64,000 nucleotides of DNA. Source: Caprimulgus europaeus. Taxonomy: Eukaryota > Chordata > Aves > Caprimulgiformes > Caprimulgidae. Within the stretch, counting starts at the first letter, position 1. Every line of letters starts with the position of its first letter. The stretch is from NCBI GenBank assembly GCA_907165065.1, contig OU015526.1:71881723-71945722 (forward strand), read 5' to 3'. Shown here piece by piece: positions 46,335 to 60,782 of this stretch. The notes below the pieces were generated by a model. That model was not told the DNA's origin. It did no database searches and was given only the letters and a program-made list of their open reading frames with translations. A program made the position numbers and the translations under genes.

Positions 46335-46726
46335 ATGCACAGCTTGATTTTGAATTTGCTGAAGCTGATGCAATTGGCACAATTGTTTCTCAGGTAAAGG
46401 GAAGTTTGAAGGGAGAAACAAATCATCTTTCTAGTTTTATGTCTTGGGTGGTTTCTCTCTTAGTTTACTGGCAGAATCAGAGACAGTCTACCTTAAACAA
46501 ATATGATAACACAATCACAGTATCACAAAATCAAAATCTGATGGAGCTTCCCACCCTGATGGATAATGGACAGATAATAGAAACAGAAAATAGCCTGGCA
46601 CCAATCACAAGAGCAGTTCTAAAGAACACGACCATGGAAGAGATCCTGCTCTTAGATACACAATTTAGCAGGACACCTCAACCAATGTTTAGCTCTAAGC
46701 AGAGCTTCACATCCACCCCTATGTAG
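46335..46726 (+). other. Candidate terminal exon or open frame, unrecognised protein
   Basis: An acceptor-like site TGTTTTCAG (AG at 46333-46334) is followed by about 130 codons open to a TAG at 46724-46726. Internal sites suggest alternatives: CAG/GTAAAG at 46393 is a good donor, and TTTCTCTCTTAG before 46464 is a good acceptor. Splicing those two would change the frame and stop early, so a single unspliced exon is the simpler reading. The protein has LDFEFAEADAIGTIVSQ near its start and a serine/threonine-rich end. It matches no family I know. An open frame this long is also close to what chance gives in 64 kb. Confidence 0.25.
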
Positions 46727-49700
46727 AAAAGCCTTTAAGCATTTCTCTGTGTTTAAATATGTTCCTGAATCAGAGCCATAGCCAACTATCAGAAAGCATC
46801 TGTTCTTTGATGCTGCCTTAACCCTGTCGAGCTCCCAGATTTTCTGTTTAACATAGGAAATTTAAGTAATCGCGAAGACTTGTTTTCTGGAGTTATTTGT
46901 TAACAGGATGCAGATGGCTAATGCTGCAATTAGTGATTCATCCAAGCAATGTTCCACCCACTGTATTTCTTAAACTGTATGCTCTTTATATCAGAAATCT
47001 GTGATTGTTACCTAGGCTAAGAGAACTTTGATCCTGTTTGTGGCTGGAGAAAACTCCTATAGACTGAAAAGTAAACAGTAACAGGGAAAAAGGCATTTGT
47101 ACAACTAGCATGCTATTATGATACATGTGTTGACAACCTATTCATCAAGAAATGGCAAGAACACTTGAGAACAACAGGTTTGGGGGTTTCAGTTACATAA
47201 ATAATGTCAACTAAAATAAATAGTTTATTTTACATTTAATTGTAAAAAGAAGTCAAAGGTAATTAAAAGAATTCTGACAGGCAAATTTTTGAGAGTGTAA
47301 TAATACAGGGTCAGATTGGCAGATGATATAAATTGTTGTTGAAATCAATGGAGCTGTGACAATTTCCTCTGCTGAGAATTTGTCCCATATAAATTTCTGA
47401 TTAGAAGTTCAAAAGAAGTAGAAGACCTATTAGGTTTAGTTTTAAATTGAAGCAGCAAATGCTATTATATTCTTGGTATAGATCAAGTAACTGTCCTCCC
47501 TACAGACCTTTTTCTATCTTAAAAATTTTATGCATTATATGCAGATAAGTATTGCCAGAAGCACTTTCTATTACCAGATGCTACTGTAAGGAAAGATAGG
47601 GATAGAATTTGGAAGGAGACATTCATCATATTTCTTTCCTGAATTAGTTAATAAAAATTCTTTTAATGTAGTACTGAATACCAAGGGGGCTAATCTTTTA
47701 CATTAGCGGTATTGGTACTTTTTATCAGGACCTGTTTAAGAAAAGGTATTTTTTCTCTTTATAATTATTTCCTATTAATATTGTTAATATAATTGTACAA
47801 TATTTTAACAGAGCTCTCCTTGATCAATTTTAAAAGTAGGAATGAAACTGCAGGCTAAAGTTGTTCTTTATAGCTAGCTCTCATTTGAAGTGGAAATGAG
47901 AGATTTTGGCTGACCTCATTCTCTTTGCTTTCATGGTGGTAGATACTCACTTCTGGGGAGTGAATGAAATACAGTCATTGCTTTTGGCCCAATACCACTA
48001 TCTTTACATTGATAGGATTCATTTGCACAATTAATTACATCGAAGTGCTGGGATTTCTAAAGGAACTAAGGTGACAATGAAAGACTAGGAAAATGAAGCC
48101 TTGCTGAGCTTTCAAGTAGCAAGAAATCTAAGAAGTCCCTGAGCTTACTCAAGAAAGCCTTTCGAACACACTTAAGCCCAATTAAAGTCAGTTGCTAGCC
48201 ATAGTCTCTCTTTCAGAAGCTGTAACATTTTGAAGTTGAAACCAAAATCTTAACTGTAATATTTAGGAACTATATGAGTAGGAAATGCATAGCTAAGGCA
48301 GCCTTGTATCTAAAGTGGCAAAGAATGCTCTTTGCCCTGTGTATGTCTTTCCCTGAAATTGGTAAGATACACTAGGAAATTACAGAAATGCAGGTAATTA
48401 AACTTTTAAAAGGCTTCATGTAAGGCAGGAGGACAAAGAAGCTCTGTAAGACATTTCCTTTTAGCTTTTTTTTTTTTTTTAATAATTTGACAGAAGTTAC
48501 AAATAGAAATAAGCATGATGTTCTTTGCACGTAGCTAAAACTATTGAACTTTTTAGGGTTATTCAACTCAATGTCTTGAAAAACAAGCCAGAGTAGCAAC
48601 ACTTATGTTCCTGTATTTGCCTATTAATTATTCCTTCATTACTAATAATTAATTTGTGCAATAAGCTAGCTTTAGCCACATCTCCTTGTAGCCTGATTAA
48701 TTATCCTATTTCTGTATCTCTATATTATTTTAAAAGTGTATGTAGCTGCCATGAACAAGCTTGATGATATGAGTGGCCCAGATTATACACATTATCCTTT
48801 ATTGTATACAATCCGTGGCATTCTGGAGATAAAACTGGAGTTGACCTATTTACATTAACAAGAAACAAATTACTCAATAAAACTCCTATTCAAATCAGTA
48901 GGAGTATAGCTTAAGTAATTACTTTTATTTAAAATTTAAACTTAAAATTTCCCTTGAACTGCTCTTATTATTATTACTGGCACCAGAGGTATTTTCAGTC
49001 TCCCATGTAAACCTGACTTTCTAGTTTGTAGTAGTATAGCAGTGGCTGAATGTAAGTGTTAGCCACTGAATTCAAAGTCAGTCAATTGTTCTCAAAGCAA
49101 TCTAGCTAATTAAAATTTCTTACTGTTTACCACATTGCTCATTATCTCAACCAAATGAGAGCTAGGGGGAACATTTCTGGTGATATATTATTATTAATAC
49201 ACAATAAAAAACAATGCCATTGCTATACATTAATTGTAAAATCTTTTTAAGCCATTACCATATGTCAGGGAGCTTGTCAAGTTTATTTTGTTCAACAAGT
49301 GTTGATTATTAATTGTGATTGATGGTACAAAATTAGAAGTATCATTATAAAAGCCTATCGTTTCTTGCTATTACAGAATTATACATATTACCATATTTCT
49401 AAATAATTCCTTATGAATGCATCAGTTCTTTACTTACAGAGAAAAAGGAGAAAGCAGCCCCTTATTTTCAAGATGTTATTGACTACATTTAAGTAGAACA
49501 GGAAGCTTTAAACATATGGTAATTTATTTTTATTTTTCACAGGAAACAAACGCTTCATTAAGATATTAATGTTGAAAAAGCACAGCTCAAAATTGAGAAA
49601 TACCATAAATAAAACTATCTGTTTAATTTTAACTCAGGGTTCTTTTCTGTAGGCATTTAAGTCTTTAATTATATGATCCTAACCTCTCTTTTTATGTTCA

Positions 49701-52700
49701 GACAATGAACAAGATGGCAAATGCCCAGAAGATAGTTGTGGATGTCAAATTAGTCCTACTATCTTACTTTTTCAGATATTGGAAGCTATAAAATTAAGAA
49801 ATGTGGGACTCGGGAGAGCTAAAAGGCCAAACTAGTTAAAATTATTGGGTAGAATTGCTTTGCACAAAAATTGTTTATTTGATAAAAAATGTTTCTTGTA
49901 AAGTCATTAACTTTATGAAAGACTTGGATAATAAATTCAGAGAGAACTTTTTCCTTCTGATGTAGCTGAAATCTTTTGTTCTGAGCTGTTCAGCAATTCA
50001 TCATGCGAGTTTATAATTGCAGTTTTATACCAAGACTGAAACAGCAATCTGTTTTTCAATGGGCTTTATTCTTACAGTTAAGGCAATGTAATGCCAACTT
50101 AGAAAATATATATCATCATCTGTCACAAGATTACCTTACGATTCAAAGCAAGTCACTTAAACCAGAATTTTGAGAGGAAAGATGTTCCTCATTTTCTGAG
50201 TTCTTATCCTGTCACATCAAAGTTTTCATTTGCAAAAATGCAGCATAGTCACAGCTTCAACTGAGACTAATAGAAGTTGGGCTGTGAAAAAAAATAAAGC
50301 AACAGCCTATGAAAATCTGTATGGAGATGATTTAAATTGGGCAAAGGAATCTTAAATATGTCTTTTTCTAAAGTTTAAGTTTTTTAAGTGCAATTATAGT
50401 TAACAAATCAGTTTTATTTAAAAACAAATAAAATTGAAAATGCAGATATCCTCATTTTTAACCATTGGAAAAAAAACCTCATCAAAAATGGTTGGAACAC
50501 CAGCAATCAAGGGACGATTACATTCAAATTACTATTCATGTCTGAATGATTTATGGCTAATTCCTAGCAGGAAAATCAGTCTCCATTGATTTGCCTGAGG
50601 TTTAAAGGGAGTGCATATGATAGCATCAGAACTTTCCACTCATTTTAGGTACTAAGCTCTTCTTTTCTGCTATGACATTCGGTCCAATACCAGTCACATT
50701 CTGTATCAAAAGTAAAAATACCAGGTTGAGATATTTATCCATCTGTTGCATTTCCTGTCTCCAGGATTAAGTCATTACTTAATAATTCTGAGGGATGCAG
50801 AAAAAAAAAAAAAGCTGAAAAACTGTATAATATGCTGCTAAGTTTAAGCTTGAAGGCTGTATTTAGTCATCCAGGTAAGATAACCATATAGGGGCATCCC
50901 GTTCCCAGCTGTGGCCATCTGGAAATGATTATTGTTTGTCATGTTATTTCTCTGACCCATTCTAGATACTTCAAGAAGGGATAAATGTAAAGGTTCTGCT
51001 CCTCCTTCACTGCCTGCAGAGAAAATCCAGATTACCAGTTTAGGTTAGTTGCCTAAACTGGGAACAGCAAAGTAACGTGACATGAACATCAACCAACTTG
51101 CATTAGCATCTGTCCAGGAGTGGAGGGATAAAGGAGGAATTTCTTACTATATAGAATGAGTAACATGTGATTTCCTATATTATTTTGGTATAGGAACTTG
51201 TTGAAATTACTCAACAATCAATTTGTATTTCTTCCTGTGAATAGTACTTTTAGGCCATTCAGCATTTTATCCCAGTGCAAATCTTCAGAGTGTTCTTTTG
51301 CCTCTGATTTTCCTCAGGATCTGTGATTTTCCTCATTTTCCTCATTATGCTACAGCCCTCATAGTTTACCCACTTGTTATACTGCAATGAGACAGGAGGA
51401 GATAAAGGCAGTGTCACTAATGCCTACTCACATGATTTAACAGAAATGAGAAGAGTAGCTCTCCCTCTGTAACCTGTCTCTTTAAAAAATAATAACAATC
51501 TGATTATCTTTACTAAATTACAGGAATTTTAACAGTGTTTCCAACAATTTTGCTGTGCAGATTTGTTCCTTCAACACTGAAGTGAGCTGAAACCGTGACT
51601 TACAGCCTACTGATATCCTACCTGAAAGTATAATTTTTCAACAGTCTTGTCAGCCAAGATTAAAAGCCAGGAAAAAAAAAAGGTCATTAATAAAATTATC
51701 ATTTTTCTTACTTTGTTCTTACCTGTTGTCGATTCCTTTGAGACCTTAGTACAACTCTTCTTTTCAGCAACAAAGAAGAAAAATATTTGTCGATAAGATG
51801 GGGCAGGGGGGGCAGGTATTCTTTTGCAGCTTTACAATTTACCCAGTAGCTGTAGGTACTTCTTGCTTGGAAGCACTACCCATGGTTCAGTTCATGTCCT
51901 GTTGTCCTACAACTTCTAGCTCTTTGCTCTGAGCACTTCTGGTACTCCTCTTTTGTACAGGGAATGGACAATAAATTGCCAAGTGTATCCCACTGAAAGC
52001 CATGAAAAAAAGAAGTAACAGCCTGGTGTGTACTTGATGCCCACAGAATGATAAATAACAGATTTTCTTGAAGCAGCCTTGAATATCTGTGGCTACATTC
52101 TGGCACACTCTTTCAAAGTGGTCTACGACATTTTAAACTTCTTCCTGTTAGCTGAGCACTATGAAGTGTTTTGGGTCATTATTCTCCCCTCTCTGGTACA
52201 CAAGGCTTTATGAGAAATTTTTTAAGAATTTTCTGTAAAGTAATAGTAATCAGCCATTACATGAGACTGTAGGTTTTCCTTCTCCTTTATGTCTAAGGAT
52301 TTCTCATTGTAATTAACTCATAAATTCAATAATTAAACAAAGAAACAAACTCTTCTACCAGAGTAACATTCCTGACAAATTGTGTCAATAAGTTTTTTTT
52401 CTTATTGTTCACCATGTGTCTTGAGTGGCCAGCACCAAGCAATTAAAAGCAACAGCTGTATGGATTGTACTGCATGTTGCAGAAAAAAAAGGTTGTAAAC
52501 CTGAGCCTGAATTTCCAGTGCTCTTTGATGCCTGCCATGAAAATCATGTGTGCAAATAAGTATCACACAAGCAGTAAACATGATCAGCAGGAACTCATCC
52601 TCCTGCTTTTATTAATATAAAAGACTGTTCCTCTATTTCATCTGTCATCAATCCCCTATTCAAAAACTGCATGGTGATGTTCCCATTTGCTGCAAAATCA

Positions 52701-55270
52701 GGCTAGTGGGGCAGCTAAACAGCTTTGTTTCAGTTACTGTGTCACTGAAAACAAAGGGGTGAATTAAAGACCTTTTACATCATACACTTGTATATAGGAG
52801 GGATACTGAAATTCAGCTAGATTATCTGACAGCTATGGAGATCTCTGTAAGGCAAAAGACAAGAATGATGTGAAGAGTACTTTTTTGTTACAATAGTTTT
52901 TTCTGCAGTGGTTAAGTTATCCACCCTCGAGCTTCCTCACAAATCGTGGGCCTCTGGTTGCTTGTTTCAACTGAATCCTGAAGCCATTAGCTTTCAGTGG
53001 AGGGGGCTTGAAGGTATGTTAAATCTGAAGTAGTTGTGCTCTAGACTATTCCTGGAAGAAATCAAGAAATCATAATATGAGATGTCCGAGCAATGAAAAG
53101 TAAATATGACAGAGGAACTACTTTAACATTATATATGAAAATAAAGAAAATTGTGAAGAATTAAAGCAAATCTTTCACACTGAATTAGCCAAGATTTTTA
53201 CTTTCCTTACTAGTTTTACGTGGAAGCGATTCACTGCTGGGTTGGTTTTCTGGTAGTTTGGAGAGCTGAGTCAGAGGCTTAGCTGTGAAGTCCAGCCAAC
53301 TTGAGGGAAAAAGACAGAATGATAGAACCAATAGCAGGAGAGGAAGAAAAAAGGAGTGAAGCAAATGGAACAAGAGGATTTTCCCTTTTACTGGAAGTGC
53401 TGTTAGTTCAGTTTTCCTGTCAGACTAAAATTAAGAAAATGTATTACCTGAAAGGCATGAAGAACTCACCTTAAAGCCAAATGGAAGGTAACTCTATGTT
53501 TCACTGATTCAAATGTCAGCTTCTATCTTCAGAGACAACAGCTGTTTTCTTAAGATTTGCATTTCAGTGTTGAATACCCTGTTTGCTTTTTCTATAAGGT
53601 TTACCAAGAGTTGAGAAACACCTTAGCACTGAATTCATCAAAAGCTTTTATTTTGCTCACACTGGTGGTGCTGAATAAGGGCATAGGTCCCTGAGAATGT
53701 TTCAGCTTCTGCTCTGCAAAGCTGTGGAGGCACATCTAGAGGTCAGTAACACCACGTACTGGCTAAAAATGGACTCAGAGTTAGCAGATGAGTGAATTGC
53801 TTGGTGGCCATCAGGACAATGATGAGAAGACCTGAGACTCACATCAACCCCTCAGAATTTTGTGTGGTGGTACAAACCCTGAGGATAGCCTTGTAGATTA
53901 GGGAGAAGTGTATTGGAGAAAGATCATGTAAGTGGTGGAGGAGAAAAGGCCAAGAAATTAGAAGGAAATGGGTCAAGGGTTTTGAATAAAATTGGAGTAA
54001 ATGTTAATTGGTGTGTATATAGGAATTGAAAATAAAGGTAGTTTTTTTGAGGTACAGTAATATTTTTTGTATGCAGTATTTCTTAACAAGGAGCTGCAGA
54101 TATATTTAAATTTTACCATTTACTGGAAAAGGCATGAGGAAGGACAGAGCAATATCTGCATCAGGTTTTTATCAGAGCAAATGCTTCCTCAGCAATATAA
54201 ACCATCATTTTTGTGGCCTCAGAGAGGCAAATTTAATCCAGTATTCTGAGACTGCTTGTTTTCTAACATTGTGTTCATATTGAAAGCAAGTGATTATTAA
54301 GAAAACTGATTAATCAATTGGTACAAGTTTATGGGAAGACTCGTTTAACTTGGCACTCTGGGGATGCTTGACTGTAGCTGTACTGCAGGTTTCAGAGCTC
54401 AGGGAGCTATATACACAACAAAGAAGAGAATTAAGAAGTTTGTTTGCTCATGCCCATGGTAAAATAACTTTATTAGGAATAATTAATAGCATGTGAAAAA
54501 TAATAAACTTAAAGTAATGGTTTCTAGGCATAGAAGTTACTAATTTTTTACTAAGTGAGGAGTGTGTGTGGCAAAAAGCCTGACATATTATTACTTTCCT
54601 CCAGCATTGTGGCTTCTGTCATTTCTATGAAATCCATACCTTTCATGTGCAGTTCATTAACACTGATCAAAGCACCTATTTTTCTAATAAAGTCATTTTT
54701 TCCTTGTAATCTTTTGTAGGTGTTTCACTTCATTTAATATTTTGGATTCTTCTTTGGTCTTTATCCCGAAGACTCTTTTAATGTGCCGCTATGGTCAGAG
54801 AAGTGACAAGATAAATGACATCTTGCTTTACTATATTTATTCTCTCTCAACGACATCCATAACAAGTTTCTCACTTTACAAGTCAAAACAAGATTTTTAT
54901 AACTGCCAATATGTACTTTCAACTTGCTGCCTGCAAAATCAGCTGTTTGTCTCACTGCAATATCTGTGCTAAAAAATAACATTTCTTCATGCTATGTAAG
55001 ATTAACTTTGAAAAGTAATTTCTAAACTTTCAATCAAGGTATGGCATGTACAAATCTCAGGAATGGCTGAGGACTTCCACCTCTCACTAAGTTGCAAGGT
55101 GTATGGTAGTCTGAATTTTGTATAGGAATATCTGCTTTGCTCATTGAAAAGACTGAAACCTGATTGTTTAGCCCCTCCATGATTAATTTCTGATTCCCAG
55201 TGCAGATGGTGGGATTTCAGTGGGGTTTGAGGGTATGATGGATGTCCTAAACCAACATTTCTAGTAATAG

Positions 55271-55277
<7 letters not shown>
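46727..55277. other. AT-rich noncoding stretch
   Basis: No gene, RNA gene or mobile element recognised. A patch at 48600-48980 is dense in TAATTA motifs (see findings). A-runs are at 50800-50813, a T-run at 48467-48480, and a G-rich run at 51800-51815. Confidence 0.5.

Positions 55278-55301
<24 letters not shown>
55278..55301. repeat. Poly(A) run
   Basis: About 24 consecutive A. No retrocopy or SINE body was recognised upstream. Confidence 0.9.
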
Positions 55302-58300
55302 CTTGAACTGGGTAAGATGAGGTCAAAAGTGACAGTAGAATCAGAAGACAAGACTCTGGAGGTTAAGTGGATTATGGTAAAGAAAAATATACTAGGAAAA
55401 AATGAAGACAACTGAAACATATGCAGTCAAATAGGTATTCCTTCTCTGCCAAAAATTTACTTGCTAAGACTAGATTTGTTACCTTCTCTAGTAGGGATTG
55501 ATCTTGATCCCCTTGTTCCACAAATTTTCAGTTTCTTTCAGTGGCACTGCTGATGAGTACAGCACTGCAGCTCTGCATTAGAAAAGATATTAGCTTGATT
55601 CTTTCCCACTTCTATTATTTACAATATTTGAAGTTTCATCATTAAGAAAGAGAAAAAAACCTTTCCAGGTAGAGACGGAAAGACAAATAAAATTTGTGAG
55701 TGCAAAATTCAATAATTATTTACTAGAGGTAGAAGAACAATTCATTCACTTTGAAATGGCAACATTTGCTGATATAGGTAAATATAAGTAATTTCTCAGT
55801 GCTTGCTGAAGAATGTATTTTAATATTTTCAGGAGGGCTCTTTTTGTTATGCTTAACAGCAGCCTTAGGAGGGAATCAACAGTTTTATGTCAACTAATAA
55901 ACTTCCCAGTTCCAGATTATTAGTCTGTTGTTAAACTATACACCATACCATTGAAAAGCATTACAGAGGTTTCTCTGATACTTCTCTTTAATGTTGTTGT
56001 AAATAATGGTGTTTATGCGTCAGTTTAGGGTGAAGCTTAAATCCCTTGCTTTGTCAGGGGTAAAAACAGATAAAGACTCTTGAGAGGTTGTTTAACATTA
56101 ATACTTCCACCTACTTCATCTTTAAAATATTGTACCTGTGAAGAAGTATGGTAAAAAGAGAGTTATTTTGATATACAATGAGGTATATTAACTCATGGAA
56201 GAGCTTGTAATATTTAAAATGTTGTATGAGCAATATATATACATATTTATATGACTAAATAATTTTTTTGTCTTATAGGTCTGTGAATATGAAGAGATAC
56301 AAGGATAGATACAATAGTAGGATAGCATTCAATAGCACTAATAGCACTAATTATGGAAGGAATGAAAATATTTCTGTCATACTCCCCGGTTTTACCACGC
56401 TAATAACCCCCTAAATGTCTATCATAAAGATTTTCCATGCATGTTTTCTGCCTGAAGGGATTTGTTATTAATTGTTACTACTGTTTTAAAAAAAAAAAAG
56501 AAAGGGTCTTCTGTGAGGTTACATGTGAAAAAAGATAGCCTCTGTCATTTAGAAGAAAATATTAATCACATTTTCAAATCAGGTTTCAAATAAAACACTC
56601 TGAAATCTGAGGCTTTCGAACTGGGCTGAATATAATCTTATTTGTAGAAGGTACAAGTAGGAAATAGCAGGTCAACCAGACCAGCATGATGTTTCCAGAA
56701 GCACATATAGGGTGGGCTAGCATATTTTTCGGTTTTTGGAGACTGACCACGTGATATTCAAAGAGCACTATGGAATGCTTCCATCCTTGGTCCCCTTTTG
56801 AGAAAGTGCTCTTGACCACTTCATATATACAGCTGGATACCTCACACGAGGAACATACTGCTCTGTTTATTGTGCTATTGCTCTTATGTTCAAGGGGACA
56901 CAGAATAACTTAAACTTCAAAATTCGAGTTATTCTTGTATCTACATACCTGGGCACTTAACTTATGCTTCCAGAAACTGGTGGAGTTTTTCCATAGCCGT
57001 ATCATGACTTTTAGTTTGTTGACAGACCAATCTGTTGTAACAAATAATAGTGACACTTCAGAGGGCCAGGCAGTTTTCTTTTTTCCATCAGTGACTCCCT
57101 GCACAGCCAAGCAAGAACAATATCGTGCTTTGCTGAAAGCCCATTTTAGGTTTCCTGCACTGGAAGAAGGTTCACACATACTGATCTTCCAGCAAAAATG
57201 AAAATATGAAAAACGGACTGATCAGCTCTCCATAACTGAAGAGCCTGCAGTAAAGTCAGAAAAAGGAAAATACCACAGGCTGACTTTTTAAAAATGTATT
57301 TTCTCTGTTTCTGATGCAATGACACATACAGTTTTTGACAGCACATTAATCCAATATGCAACAGGATGCTTTCTATTTTAAGGTTTTGGGTTTTTTTTCC
57401 TTCTGAATTTGGTATGCTACCTATGTCGAACACGGGAGAAATCTCACACCAGGAGATGATTTTTGCAGGTGAGACAGTGAATTCCCAATGTCAGAAGCAG
57501 TAAACTGCAAACTCAAGTCAAAGAAAGGCAGAATTGCTCACTGGATAGGACAGATGGCTGTAGGTACTGGCTGTCCCTGATCCGCAGGATACATTTTTTT
57601 TGAAATAGCAGTACCATACCTCCTCATAATTTGGGTTTTACTTGTTTTAGTTTTCTTAGGTTAGCTGCCACATGGGAGGGTCAGAAAAAACATCCCTTGA
57701 AAAGTATCGGGTAGATGTCTGGAAGCTTTTAACATAGGTAAGGTGGAGTCCAGGGTAATTAAAGCTTTTATAAGTCTGTATTCACTTCAGTAAAGCCAAC
57801 GTTATTCTATACCTTCAACTGCTATATCCAAACAAATATTTAGAAGATAAAAAGACCTCATACTTTAGAAAATAATCAGTCTCTCGAAGATCCTCACAGT
57901 ACATGTAAGGTAAAAATATCAATTTCACTGAGAACTTAGAAGGGCCCCCAGGATGCAGTAGATGATTCTGCTTCCAGATTTCCCCAGGGTGCAAAACTGT
58001 CCCTCTTGATGTATGACATCGACTAGGAGCTTTCAGTAGTCCCTACTCAACATGGAAATGAGAGATGTTAGTTTTAACCTTGACATAATAAAACCAAGAG
58101 AGAAATTGAGCTGCTTGCAGAACCTCATTCGCAAAACCTGCCCTGAAAACAGACATGTAAAGAAGAATCCCTACCTGCAGTGCCTTGACCAGTAGGCCAC
58201 ATCATCAGGCAGAAGAAAGGAAACTCTACTCCTGGGTATCCGCAGGCCTTTTCTATTGCTACAATGTATGTCCTTCCGGAGACCCAACAGGCCCGGTTAG

Positions 58301-60735
58301 AGTGCTGAAGCCCAATGTACTTCAATGCAAAGTACATCAGACATATCCACATCTCCTTCTCTTGCCTTTTGTAGGAACAGTTGGGAAAAGAAGCAGACAT
58401 GAATTTCATTACTAGTCCACCTGGCTTATAGAAAAATAAATACAATTTGATACCCCATTTTAATAATATTCAGAAATGTGCAGACGAACACTGAAAAGTA
58501 AAATAAGGGTCTCAGGATTTACTTTCAGCCTTTCTGTTCATGTGTGCCGTCACCCATTATCTTTTGTTATATGCACAGGTATACACTGTTTCTGTATTTC
58601 TTGCAAATGAGAGACAGCTCTTTCTAGGTTGTTATTTTACTGATATGGTGCCATAAGTGCATGCAGCAAATGTCCATAAAGTGTTGTTTCAATAGATCTT
58701 TATTACTGTGGGCTTTTTCTCAGGTGGTTTCCTTAGTCCATGCTTACTAATCATATTTCCTCTGATCATAAGTCTTTGATAATCAAGGCACTAAGTACTA
58801 TGCATTTAACTTGTGTCTTTTGTTCTTGAAAAATACCTAAGATGCCTTGAGGAAAAATAAGTGTTCATGCTTCTACTGCATTGCTGTTTATTGAAGCCTG
58901 ACCCACTGTGTTCAAAGTCTGTCCACAGTCTTTATAAGAAATCCAAGGAGGACCCCTTAGAAGTGAAGAGTTGCTTTTGTCAGAATGCTTTGTCTTCTTC
59001 AATGTTTTATGAAGCAAAATAAACAGGCTCGTGAAGAAGGCAATGTACTTTAGCATTCTGCATAGTACAATCCAGTCAGTTCAAATGTAAGCTACCTGTT
59101 GAGTCAGTGTGGTTACAGTGTGGTTACCTAACCACGATGATCTAAATACTTGACCCATCAGGCAATAAAAGCAGTCTCTTTCAGTGACAGGACTGTTTAA
59201 ATAGCATCATGACACAAGTGAAAGCAATCGCAGATTCCAGAGCTGCCAAGTATGGCTCTATAAACCAAAGCTTTCAGGCTGTGGAGGAAGACCAGAACAT
59301 AGTAAATTATTTGTCAATAATTTAAGTAAGAGAGCAGCACAAAAGAAAGTACAAAATAGTTCAAACTACTTGAGAATAAGTTGTTATACAGAATACATAT
59401 TAATAACAGATCATTAAAAAATTAATTAATGATTCCATAATAAGAATAGAAATAAAGTTATTAAACATAATAATTAATCAACCATTAAAAGGGTGTTTTG
59501 GGGTCAGTGGATTTGTAGCATATGAGACTGATTCTTTGTTTCCTCCAGAAACAAAGTTTATATTGTACCATGCCATCAATATATTTTTATTCACGTACAT
59601 GTCAGTCTGTTTGTTGTCTCAGAATTTGATATAAAGGTTAAAGTTCGAAAGATAATTAAGCTTCGCCAAAACTCGGGAAAATAGTCAGCTTGCAAAATAA
59701 AAGTTTGATAAGATCCCCAGCCCAGGTTACAGCTTTCACTTGCACCTTACTAAAGTCATTAATTCCATGCAGGGCAGGGCACATAGAAGTGTCCCAAATA
59801 GAGAAACATTGCACCTGGAGATCACCAGGCTTGAGACAGCAAAGCCAGAAAAGAAAAAGGCACAAACCCATAATCCTTCCTCAGAGAACTACATGTTCAG
59901 TCTACTGCTCCTATGACCTTTGCCTTTGTAACCTAGTCTTAAAAACACCTTTCAGCATCTGAGAAAGATGAACCATATGGTATAAGTTGTATTTCTGAAG
60001 CACCATTTTCTGTAAATAGCAACATGCAGAAAATAGTCCTTGCCACTTTGTCTGCCTGTGTAGACTTCCCTGTACCCAAAAGGGGTTCTGAAGTGCTATG
60101 CTGGCTATGTTTCCCCTTCTGTCCTGTCTTTGAATGTTTTGACCTGTCTTTTAGCTTTTATTCTTTTCTGCCTTTCATTCAAGTTACAAGACCTTCCTTT
60201 ATCAGAGGAAGAGCTAGCAGTCTTCATTACACTAACAACTTGCAGGTTTCCATCACAGTTTACTCAGAAAACAGCAAAAACCAAATTAAGATCTAGACTT
60301 TCTAATGATGGGATCTTTTAAAACACTTAACATCTATTAAAATTAGTGTAATTGCAATAGCTAGAGAAGGATCCATCTGTAGCTGCTGCTATACTCCTTT
60401 TTATGCCTGATTAATCTCTTCCAAAGACTTTCCTTGTGTCAGCATTTTGTATTAAAATCTTTATGAGAGAAATACACTAGAGAGGCAGCATAGCTCAAAG
60501 AGTAAGTTGGGAATGGAGAAACTCACTCAAAACTTGGTTGAAACATTAGATGATGTCCATGATGTCCCATCTAAATTGATGGTGCTCTATGAATGTAACA
60601 GAAAACTGAATTACACTTTGGTTGTAGCGAGAAACTGGAACTCACACACAGCTTTTTTCAGAATAATATGTCGTATTGTTTTGTTTCAGTCCAATGCTTT
60701 GACCATTGCTCAAGCTTCGTGCAGCACATGGAATA
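55302..60735. other. AT-rich noncoding stretch
   Basis: No gene or mobile element recognised. A short tandem of AATAGCACT occurs at about 56331-56350. Confidence 0.5.
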
Positions 60736-60782
60736 TATATACAGCTACTGTATATACTATATATATATATACAGCTACTGTA
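60736..60782. repeat. AT-rich tandem duplication
   Basis: TATATACAGCTACTGTA occurs twice, about 30 bp apart, with (TA)n between the copies. Each copy contains the short palindrome TACAG-CTA-CTGTA. Confidence 0.8.

Noticed and set aside
53819..53882. C/D-box snoRNA-like arrangement (ATGATGA and a CTGA 54 bases downstream)
   Set aside because: These short motifs are common by chance. The terminal stem is imperfect and offset, and there is no host gene intron to support it.
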